Source: Linnemannia hyalina | Lineage: Eukaryota > Mortierellomycota > Mortierellomycetes > Mortierellales > Mortierellaceae | Direction: 5' to 3' | NCBI GenBank assembly: GCA_019671135.1 | Contig: JAHRHY010000007.1 | Coordinates: 2,046,001 to 2,110,000, forward strand | DNA: 64,000 bases | Translations under genes and position numbers: made by a program | Notes under the pieces: model-generated | What the model was told of the DNA's origin: nothing | Seen by the model: the letters and a program-made list of their open reading frames with translations, nothing else | Database searches by the model: none | In this document: positions 9,869-20,740 of the stretch, in pieces | Layout of the letters: each line of letters starts with the position of its first letter | How positions within the stretch are numbered: the stretch's first letter is position 1

Positions 9869-12800
9869 TCAAAGCAGTCTAGGAGGGCGATTCTCCTTGC
9901 CTCCCTTGAACATGAAGTCGCTAATGAGAGGTTGCTGCAAGGGCGTGGAAACAGATGGGATATTCGATAGGACAGAATATTTGTGGGTTGTCCACTGTAC
10001 TTTCTTGACCGTTTTCAACTTTGTAGCCATTTTTTTCTGCGGAGCCTTGGTCGTATCCAATTGGGATTTTGCCTTTTTCTGCACATGTTCGACCAAAGTT
10101 GTGTTGCTCCTAGATGACTTGCTGTACTCGAATGTAGGAGTTCGAACGTGGCTCTGGACGGTAGATCCTAGAGAACGTGCATGGAAATTTTTGGGACGGA
10201 GGATGCCGTCATCCCTCTTTTCCAAAGAGACAGATATATCATGGTCGTGAAAAGATGAACTTGAATGGAACTCGGCCGACCTGCCGTCAATGAATTTCTG
10301 GAACGTTTTGTCGTCACTCCGGCGAGCATCTTTCAGAGCGCCAAAGGACTGCATCGGAGTGGCCAAGTCATGGTCCAGTTCAAAGAAAGAGTCATCGTCG
10401 TCAATGCTATCGAACATCCAGAAAGAAGACGCAGCCTCCTCCTCGGACTCCCATAGGTCGATCTCTGGAGAAGTAAAGTAACCAGATTCGGGAGCATCCT
10501 CCCCATATTCGACCGTGTTGTCAATGTTGTTGACCATTCCCTGGCTGTTGTAGCATTCCAAGGCGTTGTCGCGACCGGTTTCGTATTGATCGTAAATGTT
10601 CTTGACAACTTCTTCTACTGCTTGAACATCTTTGTGGTCGCTATCCTCGACACCTGCAATAAGTGCCGCATGTTCTTCCAGTAGCCTATAAAGCAACGGC
10701 AGAAAAAGTCAGTGTTTATGGCTTTGACGTTGTAATTTGCTCTATTCATCTCTCTCTCTCTCAAAAAAAAAAAAATAGAAATATAAGGGAAAGACACTTA
10801 CTTGGGAAGACGATGCTTCATTTTCTCCGCAGTCTCGATCATCAAGTCGCGGAGCATCTTAATGCCTTTTCGACAGTTCTCCAGATCGGTCCCCTGAAAC
10901 AGCTTTGAGGTCTTGAAGTCGTCCAGCAATTCCTTTGCAAAGTTCAGACCTTGAGGAATATAGATGCAGGCTCCGAGTCGGTACTGTCCGTCGCTGGAGA
11001 GTCGATCGATATTTCCTGGCTGACCAATCTTCGCCATAGAGAGACCAGAGCAAAGGTCGATCCCCTTGCACACTCGCAGGAAGTATCGCCACTCGTACTT
11101 ATTCCAGGCAATACGTTCTTTCTTGTTGCGCTTGTTACCATTAAAGGTCCGCCAGCGATACTCGTCGTGATCCGTAAAGGCAACCCTCATCTCCTCTTCC
11201 AGACTAATCCCTTCAAAGAGCTCCAGGAGAATGGCATCCGCCTTTCGGAATCCTTCCTCACGCCTGTCTGGGTCGGACCAATAGAGCATGTACTCGATCC
11301 GTTTGTCAAGGGCCAAATCCAAGAAAAGCCTACAAGAAAAGATGGAGTGCTTGCTCAGGGATGGAAACGTGTCGAAGACATACATGTATTAACCAATAAA
11401 TGATATCAACTTACACATTCTTCCATGTGGATGCTGCCACTGTGCATTGACGAGGATGGGAATAGGGAAGCATCTTCTTGTTGCTACCGGACGTAATACG
11501 ATCTGTGGAAAACTGCTTCAACGGATCACCATCACCTGCTAGCAAATGCTCATGGTCATACCAGTCAACGGAGGCACTATCTCGTGCCAGGAGTCGAAAG
11601 TGCGCCAGCTCATGGCCAGAGAGCTGTGGCACACCCACGCATACACCGTGGAGAAAAACTGTCAAGACAAAACCGTCAGCTTGAACGTTGCTCTTGAAAA
11701 CGAGCTTCCTCCTATTTGACCATTGCGCGAAGTATTTTTCTGCTCTTTGATCAAGGATCGAGGAAGACGTCTGCCTTTGCTCGCACTCCTTGCAAAGCGG
11801 ATGATACCAGCTCTTGTCGCGGAAGACTCCAACCTTGCAGTTTTCCAAACTGCAGGTCTTGCCACAACCCAGACAAGTCCGTGACTTGGGCCCCTCAGGT
11901 TGTGCACCAGCATTAGCTTTATAGCCCATTCCTCATTCCTCTAACAAACAGAAGTAAATGGATGAGTGGATGAACCTTTACCTCAAGCAAGTAAGAATGA
12001 AGATTCTTATAACCTACCTCATGATATCGTCGCTTGCCTTGGCATCGAATACAAGTACCACCAGAGGATTGGACGATCAAGCTGGATCTCCTCTCTCGTA
12101 GTCCTTCATGCCAATGTCCCATGTCACACTGACAGGCATCGCATTTTTTACCACTGAAAGGGGTTGACACGAAAAAGTCAAACTTGAAGAGCAGATCGAA
12201 CCATCGTTTTTCGCCTAGGGAAAACTTTCGGCCATCTACCCAGTATGCAGGATAGGGGAAATGTCCCTTGTCCTTTTAGACAGTCCTCGGACACTGTCAG
12301 AATGATGTCTCATACATAATATAAATCAAAGTTTCAAAGAAAATTGCGGGTGGTTTTGTGTCGTTCTTACATCTGTCTCCAAAGGCGTCGTGCCTGGCTC
12401 ATAGATGAACTCGTACCACTTTGTTGTCAGTTCGATCCCTTGGGTTGGAGATCCCTTGTACACGACCGCGACCCTGAACTCTGTTGAAAGAACAAGGTCA
12501 GTTTCTGTTAGTGTATATAAACTTTGCTCTTTTTTTTTTTAAAAAAAAAACGCCACCATTTTTTGTACCATTCGGGATCGGGATCGTAGTCTCCTTATCG
12601 AGGAGGGGCTCTGGAGGTGGAGCAACAGGAATCTGATTTGCTGAGGACTGAGAGTTGGAACGGGGCTCGTTGTTGCGTGTATGGATCTTCTGGTGTGCAC
12701 GAAGGGTCCTGAGCTGGGTGAATCCTTTATCACAGTCTGGCTCGGGACAAGGATATGGTCGATGCCGCTTCTGGTGCAGCTCCCAGTTCTGTGTTCCTTT

Positions 12801-13037
12801 GATAGACTGGCTGCAAGGGTCGCTCTTCGTGCCGCGGCAGTGGTAGAGCTCGTGGATCTTTCGCTCGTGAGTCTGACGATTGCCTTCGTCGCTGTAGATA
12901 TTTTCGCAGTCATCAGAGCGACAAGTGAACGTTATGACAGTGTGTATTGCTGTAAAATGGTGCTGCATGCCCTTCTTTGTCGTGTATGTGTTCGTGCAGT
13001 CTGGGTCTGCACATGGAATGCGGTTGTTACTGCTCAT
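9869..13037 (-). CDS. C2H2 zinc-finger protein with a large uncharacterised C-terminal region
   Basis: Six exons on the minus strand: 13037-12569, 12480-12371, 12272-12018, 11893-11415, 11329-10802, 10685-9869, about 885 residues. Four C2H2-type fingers lie in exon 1: CADPDC...HHFTAIH, CRSDDC...HERKIH, an irregular CRGTKSDPC...HQKRH, and a classical CPEPDCDKGF...HQKIH. Exons 2-4 hold further Cys pairs (CDACQCDMGHWH, CIRCQGK, CLGCGKTCSLENC, CKECEQ), possibly extra zinc sites. Exon 5 is globular and basic. Exon 6 is acidic then Lys-rich and ends KENRPPRLL. I do not recognise the family outside the fingers. The exon 3/4 junction is the weak point: the only in-phase acceptor I found is the AG at 11894-11895. 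A nuclear DNA- or RNA-binding role is inferred from the fingers only. Confidence 0.7.
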
Positions 13038-13939
13038 GTTTGAGTTGAGGCGGAAGCAAAGGTCGTGGTGAAAGAGGTAGAAAGTCAAAATCGAGAGCCA
13101 GGAGAGGATGGACCGTGGCCGACCCATAAATGCTATTGGCGGGGACACCGTCACACAGATAGATTGCACCTTTCACGGCAGCGACCGTCAACACTATTTC
13201 GTCTTGACGCCGACCGCGACCTGTGTAGTTCTTTATCCGTCTTTGTTCATATTCCCTTGATCACACACAGATATTGACCCCTGATCGCTCAGCACAATAG
13301 GTGTATAGCAATATATTGATCCGTCATTGTTCATATTCCCTTGACCACACACAGATATTGCAATAGTATAGCTCAGCCACATCCCCTCCACAGTTAAATA
13401 GTCAGTCTTAGCAATCTTCAATATAACGACTTTTCACTTCCTATTCCTCAGTTAGTCCCTGAACACCTACATCTTTATCCTATTGCACTACCCATAAACT
13501 CCGAGTAGCCCGGGAGCTCCAAAGTCTCTGGCTACTCCAGGACTCCAGATACTCTGAGCCTCCAGCTCCTCCATTGTTCAGGCCCCGCCCCTAGCTAGTA
13601 TAAATAGTCGCCATGCCATAGTATTGACCCTCGGTTCCTATTTTCCCTTCATACCCATATTATTATCTTACTCCATGTCTTTCATCTATCGGACCTCCAT
13701 TTATTTATCCCTACTTTTTATCCTTTTCCTTATCGAGCTCGTCTCAACCTCTGATCCTGCTTTCTCCGATTCCTACATCACTTCCCCACTACACAGTCTC
13801 AAACCCTCGACAATCCAACAATCCAACACATATCAAGAGCAAGATTCCCGGTGCCACCGAGAGCCGACTCTGAGGTCCCATTGGGCCAAGTATCTCTTAG
13901 TCTCTAGGATACTTCACATGTACGAGTGCTTGTCTTGCT
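13038..13939. other. Spacer with a 42-bp direct repeat
   Basis: No gene supported. An open frame at 13624-14022 starts with a hydrophobic stretch but has no supporting features. The spacer contains the direct repeat listed separately. Confidence 0.4.
13235..13360. repeat. 42-bp direct repeat, two copies 84 bp apart
   Basis: Copies at 13235-13276 and 13319-13360 share ATCCGTC(T/A)TTGTTCATAT and the following CACACACAGATATTG, differing at about three positions. Just upstream of the zinc-finger gene start on its promoter side. Confidence 0.8.
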
Positions 13940-15505
13940 CACTTCTTATTCTTCCCGTAGCAGAGAAATGTACCACACAAGCATCCAAGTTGACCACGTC
14001 TACCAGCTTCAGTCTTACGTAGCTCCAAACTTGCTTTCACTATGTAATATATTTTATTTATCACAGTATCAGCTCCACTTTCCAAGAAAACATCCTCGAA
14101 CATACAAGGACAGACTTGGAGAATGGCCCAGCTTGCACTTGAAAAGGTCAGACGGCAATTGGGGACCTGCAAGCAGTATTTGAGGACCAACAGTCGGGAC
14201 AGGAAACGCACCAGGGTCATGTTCCTCGCAAAAGCGATGTCTCGTTCTGGACCTTGTTACTCCACTGTTTTTTTTGTCTATGAAATCAGCAAGCTGGCTG
14301 AGGTCGCTTGACCCACGATCACTCTTCGCCGCGTTGAAGTAGAATCCCCATTGCAAACAAAGCATCTCGATCATCGAGCGAGTTTTCCCGCACCCCCAAA
14401 AGATGGCAAGATATCAAAAAGAGATTGTTAGTCTGTCGAAAAACAATATTGCGGCAAGCACAATAGATGTACAGTTGATCTAAAATAGCAAGGTACGTAC
14501 CGAGAGGGTTATCCTGTTTGTCCTCTTTTCCCTTCCTCTGCCAATGACATCACCAGGAAGGGAAAGGGGAAAGGATGAGGGAAAGGGAGAGAAATAGGCC
14601 GAACACGGGGAGGTCCTGTGCTTGCATGCCTTCCAGCTTGCTCAAAAGAACATTTGACTGAAACCGCTCTGGAATCGGATCGCCAGCGTGCAACGGAGGG
14701 TTGGTAAATCCAAAAAAAGAAGACTTGTTCCTGAATCCTGGCTGTCAACAACGCCTCGTCGTAGAACTCTAGGCAGCCCTTGATCCCACTGGTAGTTACA
14801 GGCAGCGCGTTTTCACCCCGCACATACGTGTCCAGAAAGTCAGAGGCTGGAGATCCAGTTGCAAAGAATCGGTCCGCGACCTTTTTGATGTCAGCGCGGA
14901 GGTCGCCTGTTGGAGAAAGAAGGCAATGAGAAACGCGTGTTAATTACAAGCATGTCAATTAGATTGAGAGAAACATGAAGTGGCGTCATTCGCATTTACC
15001 AGACAGCGGCGTACCAGGACGAGAGACATCAGAGGGAGTTGATAGAACAGGGGTAAGAACTCGGGCAGGAACAGGTGCATGGACTATGTTGCATCAATTA
15101 AACGTGGAGTGGCAAAGGTTAGAACCCCGGCTAATGAGCAAAGCATAATTGAGACAGAGCGCGTCGGCATTACCTGGTTGTGGTCGCTGGACAGTGATGT
15201 GAATTGTTTTTTTGGGCGGTGTTTCTTTAAAGACATCAGAGACATCGTCTGTCCCATCAAGTTCCTCCTTCGAATTCGATGGGATATCAGCAAACGAGAT
15301 TTCCTTGCGGTCCTTCTTGTAGGACTGGGATTGTGGCGCGTCAGAGAGTGAGCATGTCTGCATTAACATCGGTGAAAGCGATGGTTTTCTCGGCCTTGAT
15401 GGCTTTCTTGAGATCACCGATTGTCTCTGTAGACTCGATCTTGACAGGAAACGGGGTCGCTTCGCCATCGACGAGGCAGAACAGAGTCAGGAGACTGTTG
15501 TTCAT
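13940..15505 (-). pseudogene. Decayed Crinkler (CRN) effector-like gene with P-loop NTPase domain
   Basis: The minus-strand ATG at 15505 opens a CRN N-terminal ubiquitin-like domain (LTLFCLVDGEATPFPVKIES, IGDLKKAIKAEK). The frame hits TGA at 15341-15343, where the family normally has Trp. Similarity then resumes in another frame (KKDRKEISFADIPSN, KKTIHITVQRPQPGN), continues through APVPARVLTPV and TTSGIKG, breaks again near 14720, and resumes as NPPLHAGDPIPERFQSNVLL. The Walker A-like GCGKTRSMIEM and LCLQWGFYFNAAKSDRG lie at about 14280-14390. Yet another frame gives VLKYCLQVPNC and CPCMFEDVF down to about 13940. At least one nonsense change and three or four frame breaks are seen, some of which may be introns. 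CRNs are secreted or intracellular effectors and NTPases in oomycetes and early fungi. No restored product is given. Confidence 0.8.
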
Positions 15506-16238
15506 GGTGTTATGAAGCATAGAAAAGGTGGTGAGGGATTAAGGACGTAGGTGAGGGATGAAGAATCAAGCCGAGTGAAGAAGCAAGGGTGTGGGAGCAT
15601 GGGGGCGGTAGCAGTGGCTAGAGAAACTCGCATGTGACAGAAGCATAGTCATGGTGGAAATATCCGGTGGTGTAATATACTTCTAAGCCACAAGAGAACG
15701 CGTTACATACTCCACCTTGTTTTCGGTCTTTGATATCTTTTTTCGCCACCTTCAACATCATCACCAACTTGCTTTCATTTCGATCGCGGAAGACTTTTCA
15801 TCTAACTGTCGGAAGGTAATCACCTCATCTCCACTACACCTTTCTCATCGTCCTTCCACCCACCATCCAACATTTCCCTCTACCTTTATGTGAGGTGATT
15901 CATCAAGCTTTTCTCTTTTGCATTCATTTGCCTCGATCTTTGCCACACTACTCTTTCCTCGTCATTCATTTCCCCTCACCATGGGGGTCCTTGCTCTTTT
16001 GGAAGTTACTTGAAGAGCAAGGATATGATGCCGCAAAAAAATCCTCACCACAAACCCCTTACCAAACACTCTTTGCTACATTGATCTTCTAGGCTCCTTT
16101 TTCAACTCGGCTACAACCCTCATCAAGCTTGAACCACATTTGGTATCTTGCCAGTGCCCCCAAATCAGCAACCACTTACAGAGAAAAGCATCACCAATTC
16201 CTCACCTCTTTTCGGTGTTTGTGAACCGGACCTCCCTC
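15506..16238. other. Spacer upstream of the tandem exon-repeat locus
   Basis: C/T-rich, no supported coding sequence. Possible promoter and 5' UTR of the transcript whose first small exon would end at 16256. Confidence 0.35.
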
Positions 16239-16256
16239 ATGATCAAAGGCACATGG
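16239..16256 (+). CDS. Candidate start exon feeding the tandem mini-exons
   Basis: ATG ATC AAA GGC ACA TGG (MIKGTW) ends exactly at a strong donor, GTAAGTAG, in phase 0. The following intron would end at the first repeat acceptor (TAG at 16351-16353). Weak evidence on its own; supported by phase agreement with the downstream exons. Confidence 0.35.
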
Positions 16257-16296
16257 GTAAGTAGGTCTTTTGCTATTTCATTAATCACGACTAGAG

Positions 16297-17212
16297 TATT
16301 GAGGCCTCTGCCAGCTGATGCGTTGCGATTTTCCTAACGCATCGGTGTTGTAGCTCACTTCAACATTAACCTGGTTGGCTCGTCATGCTAGAGCCATCCA
16401 TGGTGTTGGTCGTGTACTTGCGGCAGAGGTAAGATTACCAACAGCTAGCCGTACTTGAGCACAGTACCGCTTGTCTGCCCTACTGTAAAGTGGGTTGCTC
16501 GAATTTTTTTTATCATGCGCAGTATCGAGCATTGAGGCCTCTGCCAGCTGATGCGTTGCGATTTTCCTAACGCATCGGTGTTGTAGCTCACTTCAACATT
16601 AACCTGGTTGGCTCGTCATGCTAGAGCCATCCATGGTGTTGGTCGTGTACTTGCGGCAGAGGTAAGATTACCAACAGCTAGCCGTACTTGAGCACAGTAC
16701 CGCTTGTCTGCCCTACTGTAAAGTGGGTTGCTCGAATTTTTTTTATCATGCGCAGTATCGAGCATTGAGGCCTCTGCCAGCTGATGCGTTGCGATTTTCC
16801 TAACGCATCGGTGTTGTAGCTCACTTCAACATTAACCTGGTTGGCTCGTCATGCTAGAGCCATCCATGGTGTTGGTCGTGTACTTGCGGCAGAGGTAAGA
16901 TTACCAACAGCTAGCCGTACTTGAGCACAGTACCGCTTGTCTGCCCTACTGTAAAGTGGGTTGCTCGAATTTTTTTTATCATGCGCAGTATCGAGCATTG
17001 AGGCCTCTGCCAGCTGATGCGTTGCGATTTTCCTAACGCATCGGTGTTGTAGCTCACTTCAACATTAACCTGGTTGGCTCGTCATGCTAGAGCCATCCAT
17101 GGTGTTGGTCGTGTACTTGCGGCAGAGGTAAGATTACCAACAGCTAGCCGTACTTGAGCACAGTACCGCTTGTCTGCCCTACTGTAAAGTGGGTTGCTCG
17201 CATTTTTTTTTA
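16297..17212 (+). repeat. Four tandem 233-bp units, each with a 75-nt exon-like segment
   Basis: The motif GAGGCCTCTGCC recurs at 16301, 16534, 16767 and 17000: exact 233-bp period and, by eye, identical sequence until the last unit diverges after GGGTTGCTCG. Each unit contains CTAAC (branch-like), then TGTTGTAG, then 75 open bases starting CTCACTTCA, then GTAAGA. The segments are 16354-16428, 16587-16661, 16820-16894 and 17053-17127. Each 75-mer is 25 codons in phase 0, encoding LTSTLTWLARHAR then AIHGVGRVLAAE, an Arg/His-bearing amphipathic helix. Each unit also has an 8-bp inverted repeat (GATGCGTT/AACGCATC), a CCTCTGCC/GGCAGAGG pair and an oligo-T8 tract. Confidence 0.9.
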
Positions 17213-17441
17213 TTGCTGGACAGTCTCTCTGCGAAAGTAACCACTCTGTTTATAGCTAATTTCAATTACGTCACCATATAAAGGCGTCGATGAAATTCGG
17301 TGACGTAGATAGCACAAGGGGGGTGCAGGACGCCAATTCATTCTCTTCCCTTTGCCAATAAAAAATATCACTCTTATCCATATACTCCTCACCACGTTCA
17401 CACTCCATCTGTCAACTTTCTTTTTGCTACAGATTTCTGCT

Positions 17442-19458
17442 ATGAGCTCGAAGACCTCGACGCCATACTGGCGATCGTACCTCGATGCACTGGATTCTGA
17501 GGCTCCTATCGACACTCAAAAATACTTCTCCATGGTGTCCAGCCCTTTCAAGCTGAACCAATTCGAGCTGTACTCAGCTGTGAAGCCGACCTTGAATGTG
17601 CGCTCCGCTCTTGACCGCTGGTGGGTGGACGTTTATAAGAAAATGGAAACAAGCCGTGATGAGACCATTAGGCGGGTCGGGGCAATGCTTCGAACCCAGC
17701 AGGGGCAGGACAGTTTGACAGGAAAGCTTGATACGTTTTGGAAAGAAGTCGAGGTCCATCAGGCGGTCGAGGAGGATCGCCTTGTCAATTTGAGAATGAC
17801 TACTGATGCCAAGAGAGACGCTTTGATGTTGAAGAGTCGTGATGGCTCCGACATCTTTCCGAGTAATTATTTGTCTCAAGTATATTTGTCAATGTTATTT
17901 TGAAAATCATGAAAGAGAATTAACTCATTTTTCCTTGCACTTCCCTCTTCTCATGTTTCCTGCGCTCTCAGCAGCCGAGGTACGACTGCGATGTCGCAAA
18001 GACTTTTGCTGACTGAACTTTGGATAGTATGAGAAACCAACGAACTTGGTCGTTGAACTATTTTTATAAATAGAGCTCAAAGAGGCAGAGGCTCGCTCCT
18101 AGCCATGCTCTGCAAGACCAAGCTGAGGATGAGGATCTCAAGGCCAACGAGGGCGTGTGCACTCCGCCTCGAAAGCCAATTGTTTATGGGGATATTCCCC
18201 TGGTCTCCGAGTATGCGACTTATTATTTTTGCCTTTGGACTGACAAAAGGTGTCATCGCTTGCTGCAGACAACTCACATGATGTACTCACTAATCTCGAT
18301 TTTGTAGCACGACTGCGATTTTTCATCACGATGCAGGGAGCGATAGCGTGTTTGACCAGCTAAGCGAAGCTGACCTGATATTGCTGAACTCCGCGACCAC
18401 CTGGTTCAAGAAATTAACAGCCAGCGGCATTGATCAGGCCATCATCTTGATGCGAGAGGAGCGTTTCCCAATTGCTTGGATTCATGACCTGCTCTATGAT
18501 CGGTAAGTTAACACTATCCTCTGCTTTTCGTGGACTTTGCCCTTCATTCCTTAATGATTTTTCTTTTTTTTTCTTTCATCTTATTTTAGTCTTAAGCTCA
18601 TTCGAAAAGGTGTGCAGGCCACCTGGGACGAGAACACTTACACGTCGTTATGGGTGAATTTGGATCTTATGGCTTTGTATACTGGAGTTGACGACTTGAT
18701 GACACTTGTCTTCGCGAACGAGAACCACTTTTCCCCCTCCGCATGGCGCCGATCCCTGGTTCGAGATCATCCAAATTCAAAGGGCACGAATGTAGATGGT
18801 TTCTATGCTGGAAAAGATGGGATGATCGACATTGTTGTTGAGAATGTTGGTTCACCATCCTGTTCCAACTATACCAAGAAGCTGGAGGACGAGCGCAAGT
18901 GTTGGAGGAACACTGCAGATGCATTGCTTGAACGGTACTACCTCTCTACAGGTTCTTTCGAGGTAGCGAAGGAGTACAATGTGATTTCGATGGTCATTTA
19001 TGGTAAGTTGCAGACTCACAATGCAAGGTATTACAATGGTTCATTTTTAATGATTGCTTTATTAAATCCGAGAGCAATCGGTCCTTTCTGCAGGCATGGG
19101 AGTGTCTTTGTATACCACATCGATTTTAGGCACGAACTTGTACCAAGTGAAGAAAATCTTCCATGGGCAATATCATACGAACAAGGACGCCTACCTCGTA
19201 AAGATCATGCTTCATCTCAAGTTGTGCCTGGTGATCAAGGTAAGCTATATTACAGATCGTATATTCGTATTGTACTCTTTCCATTTCTTTGCTTAACTAT
19301 TGACATTATTCTCATACTTTTAGAGTGTCATGGAGAGGAACCAAGATGTTGCGAAGAGATTTGATGAAACGATTGATTCGTTGCTGCCCAAGGATGAGCA
19401 GGCTAGTTTCAACCTGGCGTTGCACGTGACCCCTTCCAAGACGACCAAGGATGTGTAA
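17442..19458 (+). CDS. Uncharacterised six-exon gene, possible degenerate nuclease-like domain
   Basis: Exons 17442-17879, 18074-18210, 18308-18502, 18590-19002, 19094-19239, 19324-19458 close in phase to about 487 residues starting MSSKTSTPYWRSYL. The first half is helical and charged. Exon 2 carries a Lys/Pro-rich linker (PPRKPIVYGDIPLV). The second half has NVDGFYAGKDGMIDIVVENV followed by a charged helix and hydrophobic strands (VISMVIYGMGVSLYT). That Asp-Gly...Glu arrangement resembles degenerate PD-(D/E)XK-like proteins that are multicopy in Mucoromycota, often near Crinklers; this is inference from pattern memory, not a match. AATAAA lies at 19461-19466. An acceptor at 17431-17432 would add ISA in frame before the Met, so the upstream tandem mini-exons could form an N-terminal extension. 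Confidence 0.75.
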
Positions 19459-19868
19459 TCAATAAAGCGTTGAAAGCCTTGCCAGGATAATGGATTATCA
19501 TGACGGTAATTTTAGGACAAGGGTACAAGATCAGAGGAAGCTGGGACAAGAACATAATTTGTTACCAAACATTCAACTCGAAAGCAGATGAAAATATAAA
19601 CAAACTCATAAAGCGCAAGCAAAGGAGAAAATAAAGTGACTGAAGAAGTTTGATTTTCGCGGCTTTAATTCTCCATGTGCAAAAGCACCAGACATAGGAG
19701 GCAAAACTCAAACGTGGTGATAGACAGATTGGTGGCAAAGGAGCTTCCTTAGTAAAAAGGGAGATTGTGTCCCAGCCTCTCGTTAGAATTTTAGCGGACG
19801 AGGACCAGCTGGGTTCAAAGCTTCTTGCAAAATAAAAAAGGAAATGATGAACCTAAAATATTCCCCTG
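19459..19868. other. Spacer between the uncharacterised gene and 28S fragment 1
   Basis: AT-rich, starts with the poly(A) signal of the preceding gene. No coding sequence seen. Confidence 0.4.
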
Positions 19869-19945
19869 AGGGTATAATAACTGGCTTGTGGCAGCCAAGC
19901 GTTCATGGCGACGTTGCTTTTTGATCCTTCGATGTCGGCTCTTTC
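19869..19945 (+). pseudogene. 28S rRNA gene fragment 1 (about 75 bp)
   Basis: The sequence follows the universally conserved late 28S segment: ACTGGCTTGTGGCAGCCAAG, CGTTCATGGCGACGTTGC, TTTTTGATCCTTCGATGTCG, GCTCTT. It begins with a disturbed AGGGATAAC (three-base insertion) and ends abruptly after GGCTCTT, followed by unrelated sequence. Far too short to function; a dispersed rDNA scrap. Confidence 0.88.
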
Positions 19946-20504
19946 TCTCCTCATTCGATGTTGCGTCGTCGAGTGCAGTAATTTTTTGGTTTCTTGCAAT
20001 CAAAAAATACTTCAGAGTTTTTTGCTGGACTACTATAATGAAAATTAGTAAATACTTTTTTTGGGCGTAATTTGGTTTGCGAAAAAGCTGCATGTAACAA
20101 GACGAGGGCGAACGGAAGGGAGAACGAGGCGAGTGGACAAGGAAAACGAGGGAAACGAGGGAACGAGGAAAACGTTACATGGTGATGTCTTGTTTAATAA
20201 AGAATGTGAGCTAATAACTGAAGAACTAAACTGGCTGCAGACTATGACTATTTATATATACGTGAAGAAGCCGGAACGACTTCTAAGGCTTTCTAGGGTC
20301 CTTTTGATCAGTCAGCCCTTGATCAATCATCAAGGGAAGGATCTAGGTAGGTTGTGGCGAAGTTCGATGCCATGACCTAGGGTCACGTGGTCAGTAATAT
20401 CAGAGTGGATACTCTGACTGTGTAGTATCATTCTGGTAACTTATGGACATGGTTGAGAGGCCGGAAAAATGTATAAGTCGAGTTGCCTCAGACAGCGCCT
20501 GAGC
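19946..20504. other. Spacer between 28S fragment 1 and the LRR gene
   Basis: No supported gene. It contains GAGGGAACGAGG-type purine repeats near 20100-20170 and, at 20460-20504, an out-of-frame continuation of LRR-like DNA past the premature stop of the neighbouring gene. Confidence 0.4.
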
Positions 20505-20740
20505 TCAGTTGTCTCCGATCGAGTTGCTGGACAAGTTCAAAGTGGTCAGAGCCGAGTTGGTCTTGAGTGCCTCAGACAGCGCCTGAGCTCCATTGGATCC
20601 GATCGAGTTGAACTCCAAGTTCAAAGTGGTCAGAGTCGAGTTGGTCTTGAGTGCCTCAGACAGCGCCTGAGCTCCATTGGATCCGATCGAGTTGTTCCGC
20701 AGGTAAAACGTGGTCATAGTCGAGCCGCTCTCGAGTGTCT
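20487..20740. repeat. 84-bp tandem LRR-coding repeats
   Basis: CTCAGACAGCGCCTGAGCTC recurs at 20487, 20571 and 20655, spacing exactly 84 bp (28 codons), the unit length of RI-type LRRs. The copies differ at the CAGTT/CCATT position that creates the stop codon in the distal copy. Confidence 0.85.

Noticed and set aside
13624..14022. Small putative secreted protein
   Set aside because: The hydrophobic start comes from T-rich sequence, the remainder has no pattern, and it overlaps the CRN remains.
16297..17212. Tandem tRNA or 5S genes as explanation of the 233-bp units
   Set aside because: A TAGCTCA A-box-like string is present but no GGTTCGA-type B box and no cloverleaf could be drawn.
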